This document shows, piece after piece, positions 5,643 to 14,157 of a DNA stretch of 16,134 nucleotides. Position numbers and translations under genes: made by a program. The stretch is from an uncultured Collinsella sp. (GTDB lineage Bacteria > Actinomycetota > Coriobacteriia > Coriobacteriales > Coriobacteriaceae): assembly GCA_934654585.1 (NCBI GenBank), contig CAKUGF010000029.1:1-16134 (forward strand), written 5' to 3'. The notes under the pieces are model-generated. The model was not told where the DNA came from, did no database searches, and saw only the letters and a program-made list of their open reading frames with translations. Numbering within the stretch: position 1 is the first letter of the stretch; each line of letters starts with the position of its first letter.

Positions 5643-6594
5643 CGAAGCAGGGGAGATGCGCGTCGCCGACGCGCCGGACACGCCCTCGGCCGAGGCCCAG
5701 CCCGTCTACCCGCATACCATGCGTCTGCAGCGCTTTTTGGCGCGTGCGGGCGTGGCGAGCCGCCGCGGGTCGGAGGACCTGATGACCGCCGGCCGCGTGA
5801 CCGTCAACGGCGAGGTCGCAACCGAGCTGGGCACTAAGGTCGATGTCGACCGCGACCACATCGAGGTCGACGGCATGCCCGTCAAGCTCAACCAGGGCGC
5901 CGTGTACCTGATGCTCTACAAGCCGACCGGCTACCTCACCACCATGAGCGACCCTCAGGAGCGTCCTTGCGTGGCGGATCTGGTTCCCCGCGACCGCTTT
6001 CCGGGCCTGTTCCCGGTCGGGCGCCTGGACCGCGACACCACGGGCCTGTTGCTCTTCACCACCGACGGCGACTTGTCGCAGGACCTGTTGCACCCCAGCA
6101 AGCACGTCTACAAGACCTACCAGGCGCTCGTGGACGGCCGCCTGACGGACCGCGATTTGGAACCGCTGCGCCGCGGCATCGAGCTCGACGACGGCCTGTG
6201 CCAACCGGCCATCTGCCGCGTCATCACCGCGCACGAGGCCGAGGCCGTGGCGCCGCAGGGCGTCAAGCCCGGCACCACCGCTGTAGAGGTCATCATCCGC
6301 GAGGGCCGCAAAAACCAGGTCAAGCGCATGCTGAGCAAGATCCACCACCCGGTGATCCGCCTGCATCGCTGCAACTTTGCGGGCCTGGAGCTCGAGGGCG
6401 TGTCCAAAGGCTCGTGGCGCGAGCTCACCGACCGCGAGGTGCAGATCCTCAAGGCCGGCGGCATCCCGCCCAAGCAGGCCAGCGCCAACCGCGGCGGCAA
6501 GCCCCAGGACAACCCCGCAGCCCGCACCCGCCATCACGGCAGCCACGGCTCTGCGCCCAAGCGCAACACCTACCGCGAGCGTTACACGGGCTAG
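5629..6594 (+). CDS. rluB: RNA pseudouridine synthase of the RsuA/RluB/E/F family
   Basis: Converts a specific uridine of ribosomal RNA to pseudouridine; the RluB group acts on helix 89-90 region of 23S rRNA. With the chosen start the protein has 321 residues. An S4 RNA-binding domain (about 27-85) begins RLQRFLARAGVASRRG. The catalytic domain contains GRLDRDTTGLLLFTTDGD with the nucleophilic Asp at 134, then KTYQALVDG and the EGRKNQVKRML element, all typical of the family. The C-terminal 40 residues are basic and low in complexity (Gly, Ala, Arg, His), probably a disordered RNA-binding tail. Placement after scpAB and before cmk is the usual arrangement for rluB in Gram-positive bacteria. Family certain; exact target uridine inferred from context. 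Confidence 0.92.
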   Translation: MTRTNEAGEMRVADAPDTPSAEAQPVYPHTMRLQRFLARAGVASRRGSEDLMTAGRVTVNGEVATELGTKVDVDRDHIEVDGMPVKLNQGAVYLMLYKPTGYLTTMSDPQERPCVADLVPRDRFPGLFPVGRLDRDTTGLLLFTTDGDLSQDLLHPSKHVYKTYQALVDGRLTDRDLEPLRRGIELDDGLCQPAICRVITAHEAEAVAPQGVKPGTTAVEVIIREGRKNQVKRMLSKIHHPVIRLHRCNFAGLELEGVSKGSWRELTDREVQILKAGGIPPKQASANRGGKPQDNPAARTRHHGSHGSAPKRNTYRERYTG

Positions 6595-6660
6595 GCAACC
6601 CGCCGCGCCCCAGCACTCGCGAACCATACCAGCACGTCAACCACCGAAAGGAAGCACTGC

Positions 6661-7347
6661 ATGATCGTCGCCATCGACGGCCCCGCCGGTTCCGGCAAGT
6701 CCACTATCGCGAAGGAGATCGCCCGCCAGCTGGGCTTTAACAAGCTCGATACGGGCGCCATGTATCGCGCTGTCACCTTTGCCGCCCTCGACCGCGGCAT
6801 CGACCTGGACGACGAGGCGGCCATAGACGCCCTCGCCGAGCAGATCGAGATCCGCTTTACCAACGGCACCGGCGAGGACACGCGCCTGACTATCGACGGC
6901 ACGGACGCCTCGGCCGCCATCCGCACCCCGCAGGTGGACGCCAACGTGTCCAAGGTCTCGGCCTACCCGGGCGTGCGCGCCGCCATGCTCATCCATCAGC
7001 GCCGCGCCGCCGAGGACCGCGACATCGTGGCCGAGGGTCGCGACATCGGCACCGTCGTATTCCCCAACGCGCAGGTCAAGGTCTTCCTGACCGCCGACCC
7101 GCGTGAGCGCGCCCGCCGCCGCGTGCTGCAGCGCCACCAAAACGATGCCCAGCCGCTCACATCAGAGCAGCTCGAGGCCGAGGTCGACGAAACCCTCGAC
7201 GCCCTCAAGCAGCGCGACAAGCTCGACAGCAGCCGCGAGGTCGCGCCGCTCGTTCCCGCCGAGGACGCCGTGCACGTCGACTCCACCGCCCACACCATCG
7301 ATGAGGTTGTCCGCATTATCGAGGACCTCATCAACCAAAGGAGGTAG
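6661..7347 (+). CDS. cmk: Cytidylate kinase
   Basis: Phosphorylates CMP and dCMP with ATP, recycling cytidine nucleotides for RNA, DNA and CDP-lipid synthesis in the cytoplasm. The 228-residue protein shows the P-loop GPAGSGKST (7-15), the monophosphate-binding DTGAMYR (30-36), and GRDIGTVVFP (from 126, Asp128) with the Arg-rich lid region RERARRR after it. Length is normal for the single-domain enzyme. AAAGGAAG six bases upstream supports ATG at 6661. The 66-base gap to rluB is one of the larger gaps in the run and shows no terminator. The last codons overlap the strong ribosome site of the next gene. Confidence 0.96.
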   Translation: MIVAIDGPAGSGKSTIAKEIARQLGFNKLDTGAMYRAVTFAALDRGIDLDDEAAIDALAEQIEIRFTNGTGEDTRLTIDGTDASAAIRTPQVDANVSKVSAYPGVRAAMLIHQRRAAEDRDIVAEGRDIGTVVFPNAQVKVFLTADPRERARRRVLQRHQNDAQPLTSEQLEAEVDETLDALKQRDKLDSSREVAPLVPAEDAVHVDSTAHTIDEVVRIIEDLINQRR

Positions 7348-7350
7348 CCC

Positions 7351-8079
7351 ATGCGCCTGTTTAAGCAGACGCCCGAGGATTACTACAACGCCCCCTACGC
7401 CGAGTTCCCGGCGCTTATCCGCGGCACCGTCGTCGTGGTCATGGCGATTCTTTGGGCCTTCTCCAAGCTTATGTGGCGCTGGAAGGTCGAGGACGCCGAC
7501 CTGCTGTTTGAGCGCCAGGAAGGCCGCGGCAGCGTAGTTATCTGCAACCACACCTCGATGGCCGAGCTCTTGGCCGTGGAGACGGCGCTGTTCTTTGGCG
7601 GCCGCCGCATCCGCCCCATCTTTAAGTCCGAGTTTGCGAAAAGCAAGATCGTGCGTTGGGCCTTCAGCCGCGTGGGAGGCATTCCCGTCGAGCGCGGCAC
7701 CGCCGACATGAAGTGCCTGCGCGCCGCCCAGCATGCACTGCAGCGCGGTGAGGACGTCCTGATCTTCCCCGAGGGCACGCGCATCCGCTCGCGCGAGATC
7801 AAACCCGAGGTCCACGGCGGCTTTGCGCTCATCGCCCAGATGGGCAAGGCGCCCGTCAACCCGCTCGCCATTTGCGGCTGGTCCGACATCACGCCCAAGG
7901 GCAAAAAGCTCATGCGTCCCAAAAAGTGCTGGATCCGCGCCGGCAAGGCCGTCTCGCTTTCCGACGCGCCGGCCGGGCTCAAGCGCACGGAGCGCCTGGC
8001 TTGGTTTGAATCCGAGGCCATGGGCCGCGTCTACACCATGCGCGACGAGCTGTGCGACGAGCATCCGGGCAGGTTCTAG
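7351..8079 (+). CDS. PlsC-type 1-acylglycerol-3-phosphate acyltransferase with an unusual HX4E motif
   Basis: This family transfers an acyl chain to lysophosphatidic acid, making phosphatidic acid at the membrane. The 242-residue protein has one N-terminal hydrophobic helix (about 22-40), then the motifs in order: NHTSMAE (H67...E72), GGIPVERG (109-116), FPEGTRIR (139-146) and a PVNPLAI-type strand. Motif I normally reads NHxSxxD; here the acid is Glu, not Asp, an uncommon change at a residue thought to orient the catalytic His. All other motifs are intact, so an active enzyme or a variant with a changed acceptor are both possible. The start has a perfect AAAGGAGG overlapping the cmk stop. 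plsY and gpsA lie in the same run, which supports a role in phosphatidic acid synthesis. Confidence 0.88.
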   Translation: MRLFKQTPEDYYNAPYAEFPALIRGTVVVVMAILWAFSKLMWRWKVEDADLLFERQEGRGSVVICNHTSMAELLAVETALFFGGRRIRPIFKSEFAKSKIVRWAFSRVGGIPVERGTADMKCLRAAQHALQRGEDVLIFPEGTRIRSREIKPEVHGGFALIAQMGKAPVNPLAICGWSDITPKGKKLMRPKKCWIRAGKAVSLSDAPAGLKRTERLAWFESEAMGRVYTMRDELCDEHPGRF

Positions 8080-8081
8080 CC

Positions 8082-8978
8082 ATGGGTGAGAACGTGAAGA
8101 ACACCGCCGCGACCGCCGCCGTGGACACCGTCCCCACCATCGAGATCGCTGCCCACGCCGGCACCTGCTACGGCGTACAGCGCGCACTCGACATGGCGCT
8201 GGCAGCCGCCCCGCGGGCAGGGGAGAGCGCGCAGGTTCACACCCTGGGCCCGCTCATCCATAACCCCATCGTGGTGCGCGAGCTTGCCGAAGCGGGCGTG
8301 GGCTTGGCCGAGACCCTGGACGACGCAGCATCGGGCACCGTGATCATCCGCGCCCACGGCGTGGTGCCGCAGGTCATCGGCGCCGCCCGCGAGCGCGGCC
8401 TTACCGTGGTCGATGCCACCTGCCCCTACGTGAAGAAGGTCCACGTGGCTGCCGAGCGCCTGGTGCGCGAGGGCTACCGCGTGGTGGTCGTGGGCGAGCC
8501 AGGACACCCCGAGGTCGAGGGCATCCTGGGTCACGCAGGCGAGGACGCACAGGTCGTGAGCTGCGCTGCCGACGCCGACGCGCTGCCGCTCAAGGGCAAG
8601 GTGGGTCTGGTTGTACAGACCACCCAGACCGCACAGAACCTCACCGAGGTCGTGGCCGCCATCACCCCGCGCGTGCAGGAGCTGCGCGTGATCAACACGA
8701 TCTGCGCCGCCACGAGCGAGCGCCAGCAGGCTGCTGCCTCGCTTGCCAACCGCTGTGACTGCATGGTCGTCGTGGGCGGTAAGAACTCGGGCAACACCCG
8801 CCGTCTGGCGCAGATTTGCGCCGACGCCTGCGAGCGCACGCATCACATCGAGGAGGCCGCCGAGCTCGAGGCCGCCTGGTTTGCCAGCGCGCGCCACATC
8901 GGCATCACCGCCGGCGCCTCAACCCCGCAAGAACACATCGAACGCGCCGTCGAGCGCATCAAGGAGCTTTGCCGCTAA
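8082..8978 (+). CDS. ispH: 4-hydroxy-3-methylbut-2-enyl diphosphate reductase
   Basis: Last enzyme of the MEP (non-mevalonate) isoprenoid pathway; uses a [4Fe-4S] cluster to reduce HMBPP to IPP and DMAPP. Starting at ATG 8082 the protein has 298 residues. The three cluster cysteines are visible: C29 in GTCYGV, C114 in TCPYVKKVH and C208 in NTICAATSERQ. The proton-relay Glu lies in GHPEVEG (E144), and VQTTQT carries the conserved threonine. The substrate-binding element usually NSSN reads NSGNT. The first cluster motif is GTC instead of the usual GFC. ATG at 8082 is two bases after the plsC-type stop, with only a weak site (GCAGG); an upstream in-frame start at 8052 would lie inside the preceding gene and adds a non-conserved leader, so I did not use it. 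Confidence 0.94.
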   Translation: MGENVKNTAATAAVDTVPTIEIAAHAGTCYGVQRALDMALAAAPRAGESAQVHTLGPLIHNPIVVRELAEAGVGLAETLDDAASGTVIIRAHGVVPQVIGAARERGLTVVDATCPYVKKVHVAAERLVREGYRVVVVGEPGHPEVEGILGHAGEDAQVVSCAADADALPLKGKVGLVVQTTQTAQNLTEVVAAITPRVQELRVINTICAATSERQQAAASLANRCDCMVVVGGKNSGNTRRLAQICADACERTHHIEEAAELEAAWFASARHIGITAGASTPQEHIERAVERIKELCR

Positions 8979-8980
8979 TC

Positions 8981-10423
8981 ATGGACCAGACCGTACCCGC
9001 ATACGCCGCCGAGGTGGCCGATTACGGGCGCAGCCGCGACCCCGAGCCGGGTGAGGGCGCGCTCGTTAAGAACGTGCGCCCCGAATCGCCCGCATGGGAT
9101 GTGGGTATCGAGCCGGGCATGCGCGTGCTCACGGTCAACGGTGAGGCACTGACCGACATGATCGTGTGGCTCTGGGAGGCCGACGACGACACCGTCGACC
9201 TTGAGGTTTTCGACCCGCGCGATGGCACCGTAACCCCCGTGGAGCTTGACCGCTTTCCCGGCGAGGACTGGGGCCTGGAGTTCGACGGCCCCATCTTCGA
9301 TGGCATGCGTACCTGCGTAAACGCCTGCGTGTTTTGCTTTATGACGATGCTGCCCAAAGGCGGTCGTTCCACACTCTATATCCGCGACGACGACTACCGC
9401 CTAAGCTTTTTGCAGGGCAACTTCGTCACACTCACAAACCTCACGGACGAGGACGTGCAAAACGTCATCGACCGCAACATGAGTCCCATGAACGTATCGG
9501 TCCACGCCGTGAGCCCCGACGTCCGCCGCCGCATGATGGGCCGCAACGCCCAGCGCGGCATGGACGTGCTCGAGGCCATCATGGCCGCCGGCATCGAGAT
9601 CCACGCGCAGATCGTTTTGTGCCCCGGCATGAACGACGGTGAGGAGCTACAAAAGACCCTGCGCTACTGCGAGGAGCATGAGCAGATCACAAGCCTGGGT
9701 GTCGTGCCGCTCGGCTTTACCAAGCACCAGAACCGCTTTAGCTGGTCCTATAGCGACAAGCCCGAGCTGGCACGCGAGACCATTGCCATGATCCGGCCCT
9801 ATCAGGACCGCGCCTACGAGCGCTTTGGCCGCCACACCTTCCAGATGAGCGACGAGTTCTACCTGGACGCCGGTATCGAGCCGCCCGAGGCAGACTTTTA
9901 CGACGGTTACCCGCAGTACTATGACGGCATCGGCATGATTCGTTCGTATCTGGACGAGACCGACGACGTGCTGGCCGCCGACGCCGAGCACCTAGCCCGC
10001 GTTCGCGAAGCCATCGCCGCCCGCGGCCAACGCCTGCTGTGCCTCTCGGGCGCCAGCGCGCGCGACACGGTGGCGCGCTTTGTGGAGTCGCCGCAGGGCC
10101 TCGCCGGCACCGTCACGGCTATCAAGAACCGCTACTTTGGCGGCAACGTAGACGTAACCGGCCTCATCGTCGCGAGCGACATCCTGGAGCAGCTGCCGCA
10201 AGACCTGTCGGGGGTTATGCTCTTTGTGCCTAAGCTCATGTTCAACGCTGACGGCATGACGCTTGACGAGTATCATCGTGACGATTTACTCGCAAGCCTT
10301 ACCAGTCGCGGCGCCGAGGTTCATGTGGTGTCGACCATGCCGCATGAGTTGCTCGATACCCTGGAGCACATCCTTGGCATAACGCCTGCCAACTCTACTA
10401 ATTCCACTGACCCTACCCATTAA
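8981..10423 (+). CDS. DUF512 protein: PDZ-like domain plus radical-SAM-like domain
   Basis: The 480-residue protein begins with a PDZ-like domain (about 25-75; PAWDVGIEPGMRVLTVNGE). A Cys cluster CVNACVFC (C112, C116, C119) with CX3CX2C spacing follows, as in radical SAM [4Fe-4S] enzymes. After it come the conserved RDDDYRLSFLQGNFVTLTNL region, the HAVSPDVRRRMMGRN stretch and the C-terminal DUF512 domain (about 300-470). Members are widespread in Gram-positive bacteria, commonly beside der, and have no established reaction that I know of. ATG at 8981 is two bases after ispH; AAGGAG at 8961-8966 is 14 bases away, rather far. A longer upstream frame would overlap ispH in a spurious way. der follows after ten bases. 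Confidence 0.88.
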   Translation: MDQTVPAYAAEVADYGRSRDPEPGEGALVKNVRPESPAWDVGIEPGMRVLTVNGEALTDMIVWLWEADDDTVDLEVFDPRDGTVTPVELDRFPGEDWGLEFDGPIFDGMRTCVNACVFCFMTMLPKGGRSTLYIRDDDYRLSFLQGNFVTLTNLTDEDVQNVIDRNMSPMNVSVHAVSPDVRRRMMGRNAQRGMDVLEAIMAAGIEIHAQIVLCPGMNDGEELQKTLRYCEEHEQITSLGVVPLGFTKHQNRFSWSYSDKPELARETIAMIRPYQDRAYERFGRHTFQMSDEFYLDAGIEPPEADFYDGYPQYYDGIGMIRSYLDETDDVLAADAEHLARVREAIAARGQRLLCLSGASARDTVARFVESPQGLAGTVTAIKNRYFGGNVDVTGLIVASDILEQLPQDLSGVMLFVPKLMFNADGMTLDEYHRDDLLASLTSRGAEVHVVSTMPHELLDTLEHILGITPANSTNSTDPTH

Positions 10424-10433
10424 AGGAGAGCAG

Positions 10434-11768
10434 ATGAAACCTATCGTCGCCGTCGTCGGACGCCCCAACGTGGGCAAGTCCACGCTCGTTAACCGCCTGG
10501 CCCAGACCTCGGACGCCATCGTCCATGAGTCCCGCGGCGTCACGCGCGACCGCTCATATCACACGGCCGATTGGAACGGCCGCGAGTTCACCATCGTCGA
10601 CACGGGCGGTATCGAGCCGCTCAAGAGCGACGATGTCTTCGCCACGTCCATCCGCGACCAGGCGCTCGCCGCCGCCGAGGAAGCCGCCGTCATCCTGTTT
10701 GTGGTCGACGGCCGCACCGGCGTCACCGAAGAGGACGAGTCAGTCGCCCGCATGCTCAAGCGCTCCGACAAGCCGGTCTTTCTGCTGGTGAACAAGCTCG
10801 ACAACCCCGATCGCGAGAACGACAACATCTGGGAGTTCTATTCGCTCGGCATCGGCGAGCCCACGCCGCTCTCTGCCCTGCACGGCCATGGCACGGGTGA
10901 CCTGCTCGACGACATCGTGGCCCTGCTCCCCGAGGAGGAGGACGAGATCGCCGACGAATTCCCCGATGCGCTGAACGTCGCCATCATCGGCCGACCCAAC
11001 GCCGGCAAGTCGTCGCTGTTCAACCGCATCCTGGGCGCCGACCGCTCCATCGTGTCGAACATCGCCGGAACCACGCGCGACGCCATCGACACCGTCGTGG
11101 AGCGCAACGGCAAGCACTACCGCATGGTCGACACCGCGGGTATCCGCAAGAAGAGCACCGTGTACGAGAACATCGAGTACTACTCCATGGTCCGCGGCCT
11201 GCGCGCGATCGACCGCGCCGATGTGGCACTGCTCGTCGTCGACGCCTCCGTGGGCGTCACCGAGCAGGACCAGAAGGTCATGGGCCTTGCCATCGAGCGC
11301 GGCTGCGCCATCGTGGTGCTGCTCAACAAGTGGGACCTGCTCGACGATGACCGCAAGCGCGAGGCCTGCATGGAGACCGTCGACCGCCGCCTGGGCGTCA
11401 TGGCTCCCTGGGCCCAATACCTGCGCATCTCGGCCCTGACCGGCCGCAGCATCGAGAAGATCTGGGCAATGGTCGACGCCGCCGAGAAGACGCGCTCGCA
11501 AAAGATCACCACCTCGCGCCTCAACACGTTCCTCACCGACCTGCGTGAGTTCGGCCACACCGTGGTGGACGGCAAGCGCCGCCTGCGTATGCACTACGTG
11601 ACCCAGACGGGCGTCAACCCGCCGACGTTCACGTTCTTCGTCAACCATAGCGACCTGGTCAACGACACCTACCAGCGCTACGTGGAGAACCGCATGCGTT
11701 CGACTTTCGATTTTGCCGGCACGCCCATTCGACTCTTCTTTAGGAAGAAGGAGCAAAAGGATGCTTAA
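10434..11768 (+). CDS. der: Ribosome biogenesis GTPase Der (EngA)
   Basis: Der is an essential GTPase that helps assemble the 50S ribosomal subunit. The 444-residue protein has the diagnostic pair of G domains plus a C-terminal KH-like domain. G domain 1: GRPNVGKST (9-17), GVTRDR, DTGG, NKLD. G domain 2: GRPNAGKSS (186-194), GTTRD, DTAG followed by IRKK, NKWD. A very acidic linker (EEEDEIADE) separates the domains. The KH-like part (about 350-440) contains RRLRMHYVTQTGVNPPTF. Start support: AAAGGAGA a few bases before ATG 10434. The last codons overlap the plsY start by eight bases. Confidence 0.97.
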   Translation: MKPIVAVVGRPNVGKSTLVNRLAQTSDAIVHESRGVTRDRSYHTADWNGREFTIVDTGGIEPLKSDDVFATSIRDQALAAAEEAAVILFVVDGRTGVTEEDESVARMLKRSDKPVFLLVNKLDNPDRENDNIWEFYSLGIGEPTPLSALHGHGTGDLLDDIVALLPEEEDEIADEFPDALNVAIIGRPNAGKSSLFNRILGADRSIVSNIAGTTRDAIDTVVERNGKHYRMVDTAGIRKKSTVYENIEYYSMVRGLRAIDRADVALLVVDASVGVTEQDQKVMGLAIERGCAIVVLLNKWDLLDDDRKREACMETVDRRLGVMAPWAQYLRISALTGRSIEKIWAMVDAAEKTRSQKITTSRLNTFLTDLREFGHTVVDGKRRLRMHYVTQTGVNPPTFTFFVNHSDLVNDTYQRYVENRMRSTFDFAGTPIRLFFRKKEQKDA

Positions 11769-12444
11769 TCCGATCCTGCTGACCGTCATCTGCGCCGTGG
11801 TCTCGTTCTTTATCGGAGCGATTCCGTTTGGCCTGATCCTGGGCCGCGTGTTCAACCACACGGACATTCGCAAGGCGGGCTCCGGCAACATCGGCACCAC
11901 CAACGCACTGCGCGTGGCCGGCCCCAAGGTGGCCGCGCTCACGCTGCTGCTCGACTGCCTGAAGGGCGCTATCTGCGTCCTTATCGCGCGTCCGCTCATC
12001 GCAAGCGTGGGCTACGGCTTTCCCGTGAACATCATGGCTCCTGGCGCACCCGGGGACTGGATGCTCGGCGTCATTTGCCTGGCTGCCGTGTGGGGCCACA
12101 TCTTCTCGCCCTACCTCAACTTCCACGGCGGCAAGGGCATCGCGGTGGGCTTGGGCGTAATCCTTGCCTGGTACTGGCCCATTGGCCTGTCGCTGCTGGG
12201 CATGTTTATCGTGGCCGTCGCCATCACCAAGTACGTGTCGGTGGGATCTCTTGCCGCTGCTATCGGTCTTCCCATCGCCGCTTGCGCGGTCTTTCCGTAT
12301 AGCAGCCTGGGACTCAAGTTTTGCATGGCGATGATCGGCATCACCGTGGTGTGGGCCCATCGCTCGAATATCCAAAAGCTCATGGCCGGTAAGGAGTCCA
12401 AGCTCTCGTTTACCAAGCGCGTCACCGAGCCCGACGATAAGTAG
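11761..12444 (+). CDS. plsY: Acyl-phosphate:glycerol-3-phosphate acyltransferase PlsY
   Basis: Makes lysophosphatidic acid from acyl-phosphate (supplied by PlsX, not in this window) and glycerol-3-phosphate; integral membrane enzyme. The 227-residue protein is strongly hydrophobic with several membrane segments and shows the three PlsY loop motifs: GSGNIGTTN (40-48), HGGKGIAVG (122-130) and AHRSNI (199-204). ATG at 11761 is preceded by AAGGAG about eight bases upstream and overlaps the der stop (11766-11768). A frame starting further upstream (11713) would only add der-coded sequence. gpsA, the source of its substrate, follows after nine bases, so plsY-gpsA is a functional pair. Confidence 0.95.
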   Translation: MLNPILLTVICAVVSFFIGAIPFGLILGRVFNHTDIRKAGSGNIGTTNALRVAGPKVAALTLLLDCLKGAICVLIARPLIASVGYGFPVNIMAPGAPGDWMLGVICLAAVWGHIFSPYLNFHGGKGIAVGLGVILAWYWPIGLSLLGMFIVAVAITKYVSVGSLAAAIGLPIAACAVFPYSSLGLKFCMAMIGITVVWAHRSNIQKLMAGKESKLSFTKRVTEPDDK

Positions 12445-12453
12445 GAGAGAGTC

Positions 12454-13461
12454 ATGAATGTTGCGCTGATTGGCTCCGGCTCCTGGGGAACCGCCGTCGC
12501 CGGCCTTGCCGCCGCGCGAGCCGAGCGCGTAACCATGTGGGCCCATAGCGAGCAGACGGCCGCCGGCATTAACGCCGAGCACCGTAATCCTCGCTACCTA
12601 GTAGACTACGAGCTGCCGACCAACGTTGTCGCCACGACGGATCTGGCCCAGGCGCTCAACGGCGCCGACGCCATCATCTTTGCCGTACCATCGACGCACC
12701 TTCGCAGCGTGTGCCATCAGGCCGCGCCGTTTATCGCTGCCGAAGCCCCGGTGCTGTGCCTCACCAAGGGCATTGAACCCGAGTCCGGCCTGCTCATGAG
12801 CGAGGTTATCGCCAGTGAGATCGGCAACGAGTCGCGTGTCGCGGCGCTCTCGGGCCCCAACCATGCTGAGGAAATCTGCCGCGGCGGGCTTTCGGCCGCT
12901 GTCATCGCCAGCGAAGATCCGCAAATAGGGGAGACCTTTAAGGAGCTGCTGCTGTCCACGGCCTTTCGCATCTACCTGTCGCAGGACATGACGGGTGTCG
13001 AGGTCTGCGGCGCCATGAAAAACGTCATCGCTATCGTATGCGGCATCTCCGCCGGCTCGGGCGCTGGCGACAACACGCTTGCCCTCATCATGACGCGCGG
13101 CCTGGCCGAGATCAGCCGCCTGGTGCACGCCCGCGGCGGTCAGGCCATGACCTGCATGGGACTTGCCGGCATGGGCGACCTTATCGCCACCTGCACCTCC
13201 GAGCATTCGCGCAACCGCACCTTTGGGTACGAGTTTGCCCACGGCGTTTCGCTCGACGAGTACCAGACGCGCACGCATATGGTGGTCGAGGGTGCCGTCG
13301 CGGCCCGCAGCGTCAGCGAGCTCGCCCGTTCACTGGGCGTAGACATTCCGCTCACCTTTGCCGTGGAGCAAACGCTCTACAACGGTGTTACTTTGGATAG
13401 GGCGCTCGAGATTCTTACCGATCGCGTACCCTCCCAAGAGTTCTACGGACTCACTGACTAG
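12454..13461 (+). CDS. gpsA: NAD(P)-dependent glycerol-3-phosphate dehydrogenase
   Basis: Reduces dihydroxyacetone phosphate to sn-glycerol-3-phosphate, the backbone for phospholipids, in the cytoplasm. The 335-residue protein opens with a Rossmann nucleotide site GSGSWG (7-12). CLTKGIE and SGPNHAEEI, both typical of GpsA, follow. The catalytic Lys is K189 in GAMKNVIAI, followed by CGISAGSGAGDNTLALIMTRG, and the GLAGMGDLIATCTS stretch completes the substrate domain. Length is usual. TAGGAGAGA precedes ATG by a few bases. It directly feeds PlsY, encoded just upstream. Confidence 0.96.
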   Translation: MNVALIGSGSWGTAVAGLAAARAERVTMWAHSEQTAAGINAEHRNPRYLVDYELPTNVVATTDLAQALNGADAIIFAVPSTHLRSVCHQAAPFIAAEAPVLCLTKGIEPESGLLMSEVIASEIGNESRVAALSGPNHAEEICRGGLSAAVIASEDPQIGETFKELLLSTAFRIYLSQDMTGVEVCGAMKNVIAIVCGISAGSGAGDNTLALIMTRGLAEISRLVHARGGQAMTCMGLAGMGDLIATCTSEHSRNRTFGYEFAHGVSLDEYQTRTHMVVEGAVAARSVSELARSLGVDIPLTFAVEQTLYNGVTLDRALEILTDRVPSQEFYGLTD

Positions 13462-13479
13462 CGCAGAAAGGCTTCTACC

Positions 13480-14151
13480 ATGGGTTCCATCAAAATCGCT
13501 CCGTCCGTCCTCTCAGCCGACATGGCCAACCTCAAGGGCGAACTCGACAAGATCGCCGGTGCCGACTACGTGCACTTCGACGTTATGGACGGTCACTTTA
13601 CCGGCAACCTGACCTTTGGCGTCGACATCCTCAAGGCCGTCAAGCGCTCCACCGATGTGCCGGTCGACGCGCACCTGATGGTGTCGAACCCCGATGAGAC
13701 GGTCGATTGGTATGCCGACGCCGGCGCCGATATGATCACCGTGCATTACGAGGCCTCCACGCACCTACATCGCACGCTTACGCATCTGCAACAGCGCGGC
13801 GTCAAGGCCGGAGTGGTCCTCAACCCGGCTACGCCCGTCTGCGTGCTCGAGAGCATTATCGAGGTCGTCGACATGGTGCTGCTGATGAGCGTGAACCCTG
13901 GCTTTGGCGGCCAGAGCTTTATCCCGGGCACCATCGCAAAGCTGCATGAACTTACTGCCATGTGTGAACGCCACGGCGTGTCGCCCCTGATCGAGGTCGA
14001 CGGCGGCATCTCTTCCAAGAACATCGCCGAGGTCGTCAAGGCCGGCGCCAACGTGCTCGTGGCCGGCTCCGCCGTATTTAAGTCCGAAGATCCCGCTGCC
14101 GAGGTTGCGCTGCTGCAGAAGCTGGGCAACGAGGCCGCACAGGAGGCATAA
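13480..14151 (+). CDS. rpe: Ribulose-phosphate 3-epimerase
   Basis: Interconverts ribulose-5-phosphate and xylulose-5-phosphate in the pentose phosphate pathway. The 223-residue TIM-barrel protein carries IAPSVLSAD at the N-terminus, the metal-site motif VHFDVMDGHF (H32, D34), H65 in DAHLM, MSVNPGFGGQ on the mobile loop region, and VDGGI with the second catalytic Asp (D174). AGAAAGG lies upstream of ATG. It follows gpsA after 18 bases; the cysteine desulfurase starts six bases beyond its stop, so the three are likely co-transcribed, although rpe has no direct biochemical tie to either neighbour. Confidence 0.95.
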   Translation: MGSIKIAPSVLSADMANLKGELDKIAGADYVHFDVMDGHFTGNLTFGVDILKAVKRSTDVPVDAHLMVSNPDETVDWYADAGADMITVHYEASTHLHRTLTHLQQRGVKAGVVLNPATPVCVLESIIEVVDMVLLMSVNPGFGGQSFIPGTIAKLHELTAMCERHGVSPLIEVDGGISSKNIAEVVKAGANVLVAGSAVFKSEDPAAEVALLQKLGNEAAQEA

Positions 14152-14157
14152 ACCCTT

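Noticed and set aside
8816..8980. N-terminal extension of the DUF512 protein into ispH
   Set aside because: The extra 55 residues are Arg/His-rich shadow translation of ispH; the PDZ-like domain starts after the ATG at 8981.
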